From assembly GCA_964527205.1 (NCBI GenBank), contig CAZGQG010000011.1:1-50483 (forward strand): a stretch of DNA of 50,483 nucleotides, read 5' to 3'. A program made the translations under genes and the position numbers. This DNA is from JARICQ01 sp964527205 (GTDB taxonomy: Bacteria > Bacillota > Clostridia > Tissierellales > Tissierellaceae). Under the pieces are notes generated by a model. It saw nothing but the letters and a program-made list of their open reading frames with translations. It did not search any database and was not told the origin of the DNA. Below are positions 41,123 through 48,825 of the stretch, in pieces; the stretch's first letter is position 1, and every line of letters begins with the position of its first letter.

Positions 41123-42157
41123 ATGGGAAAAAGATTGACAGAGCTGTCAAAGACATCAGGCTGAGCTGGTAAAATCGGACCAGATATATTGACGCAGGTC
41201 TTGCGTCAACTAGAAAAAGTTACAGATGAGAATTTATTGGTAGGACTTGAAACCTCTGACGATGCAGCGGTTTATAAGATAAATGATGAATTAGCAATAA
41301 TACAAACCTTAGATTTTTTTACACCTGTAGTTGATGATCCCTTTGTTTTTGGGCAAATAGCAGCTACAAACTCCCTATCAGATGTGTATGCCATGGGAGG
41401 AGAACCAAGATTGGCTATGAATATAGTATGCTTTCCAAATTGCCTGAGTCCAGATGTCTTGGCAGAAATACTTAAGGGTGGAGCTGACAAGGTAAGGGAG
41501 GCAGGAGCCTTAACTGTAGGAGGACATACAGTGGAAGATGATGAACCTAAATATGGCCTATCCCTAACAGGTTTTGTTCATCCAGACAAGGTGCTTACAA
41601 ACAGCAATGCAAAGGTAGGAGATATTTTAATTAATACAAAACCCCTAGGTCTTGGCATTATTAATACTGCTATAAAGGCTGATCTGGCAGATAAGGAGGC
41701 CTATGATATAGCCGTAAAACTTATGACTACATTAAATAAGTATGCAAAGGAAGCTATTGACCAGGTGGGAGGAGTAAATAGTTTGACAGACATTACTGGC
41801 TTTGGCCTAATAGGTCACGGAGTAGAAATGGCAAGGGGCAGTGGGGTGACTATAAAGATAGATCACAAGAGTTTAAATATAATACCCCAAGCCTTGGAAT
41901 ATGCAAATATGGGCCTAGTCCCTGCAGGAGCCTATGCCAATAGAAATCATGCTGGAGAGCACGTACACATAGATCCTAAAGTAGCTAAAAATATAGAGGA
42001 TGTACTATTTGACCCACAAACTTCAGGGGGTCTTCTCATATCTGTAAAGGCATCCCATGTGGATAAATTAATGGAAGCCTTAAAGCATACCCCAACAGAG
42101 TCTGCAATAGTTGGATATGTGGTGGAAAAGGAAGAAAAAGCTTTAATAGTAGAATAA
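41123..42157 (+). CDS. selD: selenide, water dikinase, selenocysteine-containing
   Basis: Makes selenophosphate from selenide and ATP, the selenium donor for tRNA-Sec. The reading frame starts at ATG 41123 (AGGAGGT just upstream) and has an in-frame TGA at 41162-41164 (residue 14) in the context SGUAGKIGP. That is exactly where SelD enzymes have their catalytic Cys or Sec, followed by the essential lysine (K17). Downstream blocks: LQTLDFFTPVVDDP, GGHTVEDDEPKYGLS and ITGFGLIGHGVEMA. Full product 344 residues. A caller that treats TGA as stop would begin at the TTG at 41189 and lose the active site. selA and selB follow, and selC is 8 kb on. Confidence 0.95.
41162..41209 (+). promoter_or_regulatory. 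bacterial SECIS element of selD
   Basis: After the UGA (41162-41164) a perfect 8-bp hairpin forms: TTGACGCA (41189-41196) with TGCGTCAA (41202-41209), loop GGTCT. Stem tip and loop read GCAGGTCT, the same as the SelB-binding tip of E. coli fdhF as I recall it. The loop G is about 33 bases past the UGA, within the known bacterial range. A smaller hairpin (CTGGT/ACCAG, 41166-41183) lies between. The hairpin uses codons rare here (ACG, CGT), as expected if RNA structure is selected. Confidence 0.85.
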
Positions 42158-42172
42158 AGAAGGAGTGATCCA

Positions 42173-43597
42173 ATGACTGAGAAAAACCTATTTTCTTTGA
42201 TTCCCAAGGTAGATGAAATATTGGAAAACAAAGAAATAATTGATTTGCTAGATTTTATTCCCAGAAAGACCGTCCTGGAAAGTATAAGGGGAGAAATAGA
42301 TAATTTAAGAAAATTAATAAAGAATCATAAGATAGATGAAGAGAGTATCAATGAATACAATAAGACCATACATTTAAAGGTTGTGGAAAGAGCAAGGGAA
42401 GATAATAGATATAAACTAAGAAGAGTTGTAAATGGAACAGGAGTAGTTATCCATACTAATCTAGGTAGGTCTCTTATAAATAAGGAAGTAATGGAAAATG
42501 TGAGGGAGATAGCCACCAACTATTCTAACCTAGAGTATGATCTAGAGACTGGAAATAGAGGCTCTAGATACAGTCATTTAGAGGAGATAATTGCTGATAT
42601 AACAGGAGCAGAAGGGGCCATGGTTGTAAATAACAATGCAGCAGCAGTACTCCTAGTCCTAAGTTCCATGGCTAAGGACAAGGAAGTCATAGTATCTAGA
42701 GGAGAATTAATTGAAATAGGTGGGGCCTTTAGGATACCTGATGTAATGGAACAAAGTGGGGCAAGACTTATAGAAGTGGGAACCACAAACAAAACCCATT
42801 TGAGAGATTTTGAAAATGCCATAGGAGAAGAAACAGGAGCCCTCTTAAAGGTTCATACCAGCAATTATAGAATAATGGGCTTTACTTCTAATGTGGACTC
42901 AGCAGAGCTTTACAGCTTAAAGGAAAAATACAATATTCCCCTAATAGAAGATCTAGGAAGTGGTGTACTTATAGATCTTTCTAAATTTGATATAGAATAT
43001 GAACCTACTGTACAGGATTCTCTGGAAAAGGGAGTAGACATAGTCACCTTTAGTGGGGACAAGCTCTTAGGTGGACCCCAGGTAGGAATAATAGTAGGAA
43101 AAAAAGAATATATTGAAAAGATGAAAAAGAATCCTTTAACTAGGGCCTTTAGGGTAGATAAGTTTACCATCTCAGCCCTGGAAGCCAGCTTTAAATACTA
43201 TCTAGACCCAGGTATAGCAGAAGAAAAGATACCTACCTTAAAGATGCTAGGGGCTAGTTTAGAAGAAATAAAAGATAAGGCTATAAGGCTTAAGGATATT
43301 TTAGATCCTATAGTAAAGGATAGGGGAATAAGCATTGACATAGAAGATGATTATTCTGAGGTAGGGGGAGGATCTTTACCAATGGAGAAACTTCCTAGCA
43401 AATGCCTGGTATTTAGCTTAGAAGATCTAAGCATCCAGGATTTTGAGAATCAACTTAGAAGATTAGAAGTACCTATAATATCTAGATTATATAAGGAAAA
43501 GATTCATTTAGACCTTAGAACTATTAGAGAAGAAGAGTTCCCTATAATTGAAGAGGGAATTAAATCTGTAATAAAAAATATTAAAGGAGCACATTAA
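42173..43597 (+). CDS. selA: L-seryl-tRNA(Sec) selenium transferase
   Basis: PLP enzyme that converts Ser-tRNA-Sec to Sec-tRNA-Sec with selenophosphate. N-terminal tRNA-binding helices (about 1-70), then GTGVVIHTNLGRSLI near 89. The PLP lysine is in TFSGDKLLGGPQVGII (near 292-307). Length 474 is typical of SelA. Its stop codon abuts the selB start. Confidence 0.97.
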   Translation: MTEKNLFSLIPKVDEILENKEIIDLLDFIPRKTVLESIRGEIDNLRKLIKNHKIDEESINEYNKTIHLKVVERAREDNRYKLRRVVNGTGVVIHTNLGRSLINKEVMENVREIATNYSNLEYDLETGNRGSRYSHLEEIIADITGAEGAMVVNNNAAAVLLVLSSMAKDKEVIVSRGELIEIGGAFRIPDVMEQSGARLIEVGTTNKTHLRDFENAIGEETGALLKVHTSNYRIMGFTSNVDSAELYSLKEKYNIPLIEDLGSGVLIDLSKFDIEYEPTVQDSLEKGVDIVTFSGDKLLGGPQVGIIVGKKEYIEKMKKNPLTRAFRVDKFTISALEASFKYYLDPGIAEEKIPTLKMLGASLEEIKDKAIRLKDILDPIVKDRGISIDIEDDYSEVGGGSLPMEKLPSKCLVFSLEDLSIQDFENQLRRLEVPIISRLYKEKIHLDLRTIREEEFPIIEEGIKSVIKNIKGAH

Positions 43598-45508
43598 ATG
43601 AAACATGTAATTATTGGAACAGCAGGACATATAGACCATGGTAAGACTAGCTTGATAAGAGCTATTACAGGAAGAAATACAGACAGGTTAAAGGAAGAAC
43701 AAAAAAGAGGTATATCTATTGAACTTGGATTTACTTATTTTGACCTGCCTTCAGGTCAAAGAGCAGGAATCATAGATGTTCCAGGTCATGAGAAATTTAT
43801 AAAGAACATGTTGGCTGGAGTAGTAGGAATAGATATAGTAATCCTTGTAATAGCAGCTGATGAATCCCTAATGCCACAGACAAGAGAGCATCTGTCAATT
43901 TTAAATATGCTAGGCATAGAAAAGGGCTTTATTGTCCTAAGCAAATCTGATCTAGTTGAAAAAGAGTGGATAGATATGGTAGAAGAAGAGGTAAGAGAAG
44001 AAGTAAAGGGGACCTTTTTAGAAGGAGCCAAGATACTTAGGGCCTCCTCTACAACAAAGGAAGGAATCCAAGAAGTAATAGAACTTATAGATGAATATAC
44101 AGAAGAATTAGAGGATAAAAACATTGATGACATGCCTAGACTTCCTGTAGATAGGGTGTTTTCTATATCAGGCTTTGGAACAATAGTAACTGGAACCCTT
44201 CTTTCAGGCCAATTACATGTAGGTGATGAGGTACAGATATTTCCTGGAGATAAAACTTCTAGAATTAGAAGCCTACAGGTCCATGACAGTGATTCAGATG
44301 TGGCCTATGGAGGACAGAGGGTGGCTATGAATCTAGCGGGAATAAAGACTGAGGAGATAGACAGAGGGGACACAGTGGCTCCTCTTAATTCTATGAAGTC
44401 TACAAGATTATTAGATGTAAAGACAAAAATGCTGGAAAGTTTAGATAGGGTCATAGAGAATAGGACAAGGATTAGACTCTATATAGGAACAAAGGAAGTA
44501 CTTTGTAGGATTATATTCTTAGACAAAGAAGCTCTTTCTGCAGGGGAAGAAGCCTATGCACAGTTGATGCTGGAAGAGGAAGTTGTTGCAAAGAGAGGGG
44601 ATAGGTTTATAGTTAGATTTTACTCTCCAATGTTTACCATAGGGGGAGGAGAAATCCTTGAGCCAAATCCAAAGAAGAAAAAGAGATTTGATGAGGATTC
44701 CATAAGGGAACTAGAAATAAAAGAAAAGGGATCTTCCAAGGATATAATAGAAAACATTATAGAAGCTAAGTCTGAAGACTTTCCAACAGTACAGGATATA
44801 GCAACCCAAAGAGCTATGCTAGAAGATAAGATCAAGGAAGAAATAAGCCTGCTAGAGGAAGAGGGTAAGCTAATGACCTTTAATTTAACCAGGGATATCC
44901 ATGTAATTCACATTAATTACTACAATAAAGTAAAAGAGGACATTCTAAAAAAGTTAAAGGAATATCATGAAAAATATCCTCTAAGACTGGGGATATCTAA
45001 AGAAGAACTAAGAAGTAGATTCCTTCCAAAGGCAAAGTCAAGACTAGCAGAGATATTTATAGATGCACTTATAAAAGAAAATTATATAGAGCAGTATTCA
45101 CAAAATATTGTTGTAAGTGGCTTCCAGATCCATTTAAAGCCGGAAGAAGAAAAAATATATAAAGAAATTATAAATATATATAGGGAGAGCAAATACCAAA
45201 CTCCTAAAAAGGAAGAACTAGCCCATAAGTTAGACTACGACTCAGGCCTAATAGAAGAAGTGTTTAATCTTGTTTTAGCCAGGGGAGAATTATTTAAATT
45301 AAATGAAGAGACATACCTTCATATAGAATCCTACAAGGAATCAATAGAAAAGTTAAAGAGATATATAGAACTAGAAGGTCCTATTTCCATAGCAGATTTT
45401 AGAGATCTTTTAGATACAAATAGGAAGGTAGCCCTGGCCTTGTTAGAACATTTTGATGAAGAAAAGATTACAAAAAGGGAAGATGACCGAAGGATTCTTA
45501 ACAAATGA
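43598..45508 (+). CDS. selB: selenocysteine-specific elongation factor
   Basis: Specialised EF-Tu-like GTPase that brings Sec-tRNA to UGA codons by also binding the SECIS hairpin. G1 GTAGHIDHGKTSL, G3 DVPGHEKF and the SKSD G4 variant are visible. Domains II and III follow (DRVFSISGFGTIVTGTLLSG). The C-terminal third (about 380-636) is the winged-helix array that binds SECIS RNA. Length 636. Start is immediately after the selA stop, with AAAGGAG inside selA. Confidence 0.97.
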   Translation: MKHVIIGTAGHIDHGKTSLIRAITGRNTDRLKEEQKRGISIELGFTYFDLPSGQRAGIIDVPGHEKFIKNMLAGVVGIDIVILVIAADESLMPQTREHLSILNMLGIEKGFIVLSKSDLVEKEWIDMVEEEVREEVKGTFLEGAKILRASSTTKEGIQEVIELIDEYTEELEDKNIDDMPRLPVDRVFSISGFGTIVTGTLLSGQLHVGDEVQIFPGDKTSRIRSLQVHDSDSDVAYGGQRVAMNLAGIKTEEIDRGDTVAPLNSMKSTRLLDVKTKMLESLDRVIENRTRIRLYIGTKEVLCRIIFLDKEALSAGEEAYAQLMLEEEVVAKRGDRFIVRFYSPMFTIGGGEILEPNPKKKKRFDEDSIRELEIKEKGSSKDIIENIIEAKSEDFPTVQDIATQRAMLEDKIKEEISLLEEEGKLMTFNLTRDIHVIHINYYNKVKEDILKKLKEYHEKYPLRLGISKEELRSRFLPKAKSRLAEIFIDALIKENYIEQYSQNIVVSGFQIHLKPEEEKIYKEIINIYRESKYQTPKKEELAHKLDYDSGLIEEVFNLVLARGELFKLNEETYLHIESYKESIEKLKRYIELEGPISIADFRDLLDTNRKVALALLEHFDEEKITKREDDRRILNK

Positions 45509-45532
45509 TAAAGAGGTATAAGAGGTGAAAAT

Positions 45533-46222
45533 ATGGATAAGAAGTTACTAATAATAGATAGTGACAAATCATTTGTAAAGGGACTTAGATACTCCCTAGA
45601 ACAGGATAGGTATGAGGTAGATGAAGTCTATAAGGGAAAAGATGGGATAAAAAAGGCTAGCAAAAACAATTACAAACTAATACTCTTGGACCTGGTATTG
45701 CCAGATGCTAATGGATTGAACCTATGTAAGGAAATTGCAAAAAATAAAAATACACCAATAATAGTCATTACTGAAAAGGATGAGGATATAAATAAAATCC
45801 TAGCCCTGGAGTATGGTGCAGATGACTATGTGGTCAAACCCTTTAACATCCTGGAACTTAAGGCAAGAATAAAGGCTGTGCTTAGAAGGACAAATCATCA
45901 AGGAAACAATTTAAATAACCAGATAGTGGAGATAGATGATTTTATTATTAATACACTGGGAAGAAAGATTCAAATAGGGGATAAGGAAATAAGCCTTACT
46001 GGAAAAGAGTTTGATCTCTTTTTTGTTCTTGTGTCTAATCCAGGAAAGGTATTTAAAAGGGAAGAGCTACTTGAATTGGTATGGGGCTATTCCTATTTTG
46101 GAGACCTAAGGACTGTGGATGTCCATATTAGAAGGATAAGAGAGAAAATAGAAAGGGATTCATCTGAGACCAAGTATATAAAAACCAAGTGGGGGGTAGG
46201 ATACTACTATAATAAAAAATAA
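45533..46222 (+). CDS. OmpR/PhoB-family response regulator
   Basis: Receiver domain (1-120) with the phosphoacceptor D53 in LILLDLVLPDANG, acidic pocket IDSD at 8-11 and the conserved lysine in DDYVVKPFN. The C-terminal winged helix (about 130-225) has SLTGKEFDLFFVLVSNPGKV and RTVDVHIRRIREKIE. Length 229. No sensor kinase is adjacent, so it is an orphan. It lies only 25 bases after selB and may be on the sel transcript. Targets unknown. Confidence 0.9.
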   Translation: MDKKLLIIDSDKSFVKGLRYSLEQDRYEVDEVYKGKDGIKKASKNNYKLILLDLVLPDANGLNLCKEIAKNKNTPIIVITEKDEDINKILALEYGADDYVVKPFNILELKARIKAVLRRTNHQGNNLNNQIVEIDDFIINTLGRKIQIGDKEISLTGKEFDLFFVLVSNPGKVFKREELLELVWGYSYFGDLRTVDVHIRRIREKIERDSSETKYIKTKWGVGYYYNKK

Positions 46223-46249
46223 ATGAATGGAAAAACTCTCTATAATGAT

Positions 46250-46292
46250 CTTACCCCCTAATTCCTGACAGGAATTAGGGGGTAAGTTTTTC
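46250..46292 (+). terminator. very strong terminator after the response regulator
   Basis: Perfect 16-bp stem (46250-46265 with 46271-46286) with a TGACA loop and a following TTTTTCT. By stem length the strongest terminator in the window. It probably ends a transcript reaching back to the sel genes. Confidence 0.9.
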
Positions 46293-46313
46293 TATGGAAA
46301 ATGAAAATAGGGA

Positions 46314-46394
46314 TTAAGCGGTTCCAAACAAGCTCTTTATTCCATTAATAAGTTTTTTTATACCTCCTACAAGAAGGTCAATAAGGATTCACAT
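46314..46394 (-). other. cryptic minus-strand micro-ORF with UGA as second codon
   Basis: On the minus strand an ATG (46394-46392) is preceded by AAAGGGGG (46409-46402) at ideal spacing and by an extended -10 promoter. Codon 2 is TGA. If read past it, 24 more codons follow to TAA, encoding a small amphipathic, basic peptide ending IKKLINGIKSLFGTA. Possibilities: a decayed small membrane-active peptide gene, an UGA-recoded peptide, or chance. No SECIS-like hairpin is evident after the TGA, and I know of no homologue. Function not assigned. It occupies the 386-base gap between the response regulator and the next protein gene. Confidence 0.25.
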
Positions 46395-46427
46395 AAACAA
46401 GCCCCCTTTAGATAATAGTAGATACAT

Positions 46428-46436
46428 ATTATATCA
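46428..46436 (-). promoter_or_regulatory. extended -10 promoter facing the cryptic micro-ORF
   Basis: On the minus strand TGATATAAT (46436-46428) is a perfect TATAAT with the TGn extension. No good -35 is seen at 17 bases. Start would be near 46421, with a leader of about 27 bases to the micro-ORF. Confidence 0.4.
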
Positions 46437-46516
46437 TATCATCACTTATATATACCCATAAAAGCGAAGAATATAGATTATCCCTAGGCTGGAAGAAATA
46501 ATTGAATATTATCTTA

Positions 46517-46545
46517 TTTGAAAAATTTTTGAATAGTGATATAAT
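46517..46545 (+). promoter_or_regulatory. promoter of the 117-residue hypothetical gene
   Basis: TTTGAA (46517-46522), 17-base spacer, TATAAT (46540-46545) with TGA extension. Leader about 57 bases to the ATG at 46609. Confidence 0.65.
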
Positions 46546-46608
46546 GGTCTTAGCTATGAATAAAAATTAACAAAGATTATAAAATAAGAATGAAGGAGAG
46601 ATAGGAAT

Positions 46609-46962
46609 ATGGTGGATAAGAATAAAGTTGAATCAAAGTATAGAGTTTTATTGGTGGCCTATAAGAATTTAGAAGATGAAAAAGAATTAAAAAGACATTT
46701 TATATCAATAATAAAAAAATATGAGGACCTAAGGGATAGTTATCAAGCTGGAGATTTTAAAGGATCAGCTGGACTTGTTTATAGGACGTCCCTATATCAT
46801 TCTTGGTTTAAATCTAATATAGAGAAAAAATTAAAAGAGGGCTATGAACTTGGAATTATAGAAATGAGAATAGAAGATCAGCAAAAAGAAGAAGAGCTTA
46901 TAGAAAAATTAGATGAAGATTATGGAGAAAACATCCTAATAGTAGAAAGAGCAGAAATCTAG
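46609..46962 (+). CDS. hypothetical protein, 117 residues
   Basis: Not recognised. A soluble, highly charged, probably mainly helical protein: a Lys/Glu-rich first half, a central YQAGDFKGSAGLVYRTSLYH stretch with aromatic residues, and an acidic C-terminal half (RIEDQQKEEELIEKLDEDYG). No signal peptide, membrane segment or cysteine. Real gene because it has its own promoter, an AAGGAGAGATAGGAAT site at good spacing and codon use like its neighbours. It stands alone between two intergenic regions; context gives no clue. Confidence 0.7.
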   Translation: MVDKNKVESKYRVLLVAYKNLEDEKELKRHFISIIKKYEDLRDSYQAGDFKGSAGLVYRTSLYHSWFKSNIEKKLKEGYELGIIEMRIEDQQKEEELIEKLDEDYGENILIVERAEI

Positions 46963-47027
46963 TAAAAAACTAGATTTCAAGGTAAAAACAGCCTATAAAA
47001 AAATAAAAAAATATTTTTTAAATAAAC

Positions 47028-47056
47028 TTGCATTATGTTTTTTCCTGTGCTATACT
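47028..47056 (+). promoter_or_regulatory. promoter of the cold-shock gene
   Basis: TTGCAT (47028-47033), 17-base spacer, TATACT (47051-47056). Transcription would start near 47063. Confidence 0.7.
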
Positions 47057-47062
47057 TAAATA

Positions 47063-47189
47063 GAACTTAAATGAGAGTAAATATTAACACAATACCTATC
47101 TATAGGTACTAGAAAAAGTACATAATAGATGTTATGGGTGAATTATTAAAATTTATTTAAGAAATAAAATTTTGGAGGTAACAATTATT
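47063..47189 (+). promoter_or_regulatory. long 5' leader of cold-shock mRNA
   Basis: About 127 untranslated bases between the predicted start site and the ATG, with a GGAGG at 47174-47178. Long leaders are typical of cold-shock genes, where they change structure with temperature. I cannot show a thermoswitch; a short pairing (ACCTATC... with GATAGGT-like CTATAGGTAC at 47095-47110) is visible. Confidence 0.45.
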
Positions 47190-47387
47190 ATGAATGGTAC
47201 AGTAAAATGGTTTAACGCAGAAAAAGGATTTGGATTTATTACAACAGAGGAAGGAAATGACGTATTCGTACATTTCTCACAAATTCAAAAAGATGGATTC
47301 AAAACTTTAGAAGAAGGCGAAGAAGTTGAATTCGACGTAGTAGAAGGCGAAAAAGGTCTTCAAGCTGAGAACGTAGTTTCTAAATAA
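47190..47387 (+). CDS. cspA: cold-shock protein (CspA family)
   Basis: 65-residue single-strand nucleic-acid-binding OB fold that acts as an RNA chaperone. MNGTVKWFNAEKGFGFIT contains RNP1 and DVFVHFSQI contains RNP2. The ATG at 47190 gives the canonical start; the TTG at 47172 overlaps the ribosome binding site and is rejected. Has its own promoter and terminator. Confidence 0.96.
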   Translation: MNGTVKWFNAEKGFGFITTEEGNDVFVHFSQIQKDGFKTLEEGEEVEFDVVEGEKGLQAENVVSK

Positions 47388-47398
47388 TAAAAACCAAC

Positions 47399-47430
47399 AA
47401 ACCCTAGAATGCAAATTCTAGGGTTTTTAA
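47399..47430 (+). terminator. terminator of the cold-shock gene
   Basis: Perfect 12-bp stem (47399-47410 with 47415-47426), GCAA tetraloop (GNRA type), then TT. About 12 bases after the stop. Confidence 0.88.
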
Positions 47431-47479
47431 TTTGTCAAAAACTTTAAAATAGCCTATATTTTCAAAAAGACTCTTTAGG

Positions 47480-47508
47480 TTGACAAAGATTCTCTCTTTA
47501 AATATGAT
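47480..47508 (+). promoter_or_regulatory. promoter of the EamA transporter gene
   Basis: Perfect TTGACA (47480-47485), 17-base spacer, TATGAT (47503-47508). Leader of about 30 bases. Confidence 0.7.
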
Positions 47509-47543
47509 GGGTGTATAGATTATATGAGACGGAGGATGAATTT

Positions 47544-48455
47544 ATGACAAAGAAAATGCGTGGAAATTTAATGCTACTCACTACAGCCCTCATATGGGGA
47601 TCTTCTTTTGTGGCACAAATAAGTGGAGCAAAGGAAATAGGAGCATTTACCTTTAATTTTTCAAGGAATGTGGTGGCAGGTTTATCTTTATTGCTTCTAA
47701 TACAGCTGTGGCCATATATTATGAGAAGGCCAATGAAGAAAGAGACAGAAGAAGTAAAAAAATCTACAATTCTAGGAGGCATAGCTTGCGGTATAGTACT
47801 TACAGTTGCTATGTCATTTCAGCAACTAGGTTTAACTGGAGTTAATGCTACAACAGCAGGAAAGGCAGGTTTTATTACAGCCCTCTACATAGTACTTGTT
47901 CCCTTGACAGGAATTTTCTTAGGAAAGAAAATAAATTTAAAAACCTGGCTATGTGTATTACTAGCTACGGTAGGTCTTTATCTCCTAAGCATAAAACAGG
48001 GTTTTTCAATAGAGATTGGAGACTTTTTAGTACTGGTATCTGCATTTTTTTATGCCCTACATATACTTATCATAGATCATTTTAGTCCTAAGTCTAATGG
48101 AGTAAAGCTAAGCATGATACAGTTCTTTGTGGCTGCAATTATTTCAGGTCTGATTATGATTTTTTTAGAAGATCTTGTATGGGCAGATATATTAAGCAGT
48201 GCTTTTCCAATTTTCTATGCAGGTGTAATGTCAAGTGGTGTAGGCTTTACCCTACAAATTATAGCTCAAAAGGATACGGAACCTACTATGTCCAGCCTAA
48301 TACTTAGCTTGGAATCAGTCTTTGCCGTATTGGCAGGAGCCTTGCTCCTAGGAGAAACACTTACACTACGTGAAGCTATAGGTTGTGCAATTATGTTTAT
48401 AGCAATTGTACTTGCTCAAATTCCTTCTAGATCAGAAAGAGTAAAAGAACTTTAA
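47544..48455 (+). CDS. DMT superfamily transporter (EamA domains)
   Basis: Ten-helix membrane permease with two EamA repeats: first repeat starts LLTTALIWGSSFVAQISGA, second near residue 150-290 with LESVFAVLAGALLLGETLTL. Such proteins export amino acids or other small metabolites; substrate unknown. The ATG at 47544 is chosen (GGAGG 9 bases upstream) over the GTG at 47511. Product 303 residues. Single gene with its own promoter. Confidence 0.9.
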   Translation: MTKKMRGNLMLLTTALIWGSSFVAQISGAKEIGAFTFNFSRNVVAGLSLLLLIQLWPYIMRRPMKKETEEVKKSTILGGIACGIVLTVAMSFQQLGLTGVNATTAGKAGFITALYIVLVPLTGIFLGKKINLKTWLCVLLATVGLYLLSIKQGFSIEIGDFLVLVSAFFYALHILIIDHFSPKSNGVKLSMIQFFVAAIISGLIMIFLEDLVWADILSSAFPIFYAGVMSSGVGFTLQIIAQKDTEPTMSSLILSLESVFAVLAGALLLGETLTLREAIGCAIMFIAIVLAQIPSRSERVKEL

Positions 48456-48508
48456 TTTTTTTATTAATATTTATAATTAGGGGTATATAGCTTCTAGAGG
48501 TGATATTT

Positions 48509-48724
48509 ATGAGTTCTAGGAAAATATTAATAGCAAGCCTAGCTAGTACAGCTATAGTTACGGGCCTAGTTGGACTTAAGTCATTAAAAAAAGGTTTGGG
48601 AACAGGAAGTAAAATTGGATTTGCTGCAGGAGCTAGTACAGGAGTATTAGCTACTACAAGCTGTATTCTAGCAATAAAAAAGATTAAAAAGAAAAGAGAT
48701 TTAATGGCAGAAGTAGATATCTAA
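48509..48724 (+). CDS. small hypothetical membrane-associated protein
   Basis: 71 residues, not recognised. Two hydrophobic, small-residue-rich stretches (about 6-21, LIASLASTAIVTGLVG; about 34-54, ending in AIKK) are joined by a basic Gly-rich turn. The C-terminus is basic then acidic (KKIKKKRDLMAEVDI). The ATG at 48509 has AGAGGTG 6 bases upstream. A terminator follows. Probably a genuine small membrane protein; function unknown. Confidence 0.6.
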   Translation: MSSRKILIASLASTAIVTGLVGLKSLKKGLGTGSKIGFAAGASTGVLATTSCILAIKKIKKKRDLMAEVDI

Positions 48725-48740
48725 TAGATTTCTAGATAAA

Positions 48741-48777
48741 AGTCGAAACTCTTTAAGAGGAGTTGAGACTTTTTTTA
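48741..48777 (+). terminator. terminator after the small membrane protein gene
   Basis: Hairpin AGTC..AACTC with GAGTT..GACT, including a 2x2 internal mismatch, at 48741-48770. Followed by seven T. Confidence 0.75.
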
Positions 48778-48825
48778 TGCAGATTTATTTTCTAAATTAA
48801 TTTACAAGATCTTAGGAGGTAGGCT

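Noticed and set aside
41162..41164. TGA in selD as a nonsense mutation or frameshift
   Set aside because: The position coincides with the known Cys/Sec residue, a SECIS hairpin follows, and selA, selB and selC are all present.
41189..42157. selD starting at the TTG at 41189
   Set aside because: That start lies inside the SECIS stem and removes the catalytic residue and lysine. The upstream ATG with AGGAGGT and an in-frame TGA at the known Sec position explains the gene better.
46314..46394. Calling the micro-ORF a selenoprotein
   Set aside because: No hairpin with a SelB-like loop follows the TGA, and Sec at position 2 would be unprecedented to my knowledge. Kept only as a low-confidence observation.
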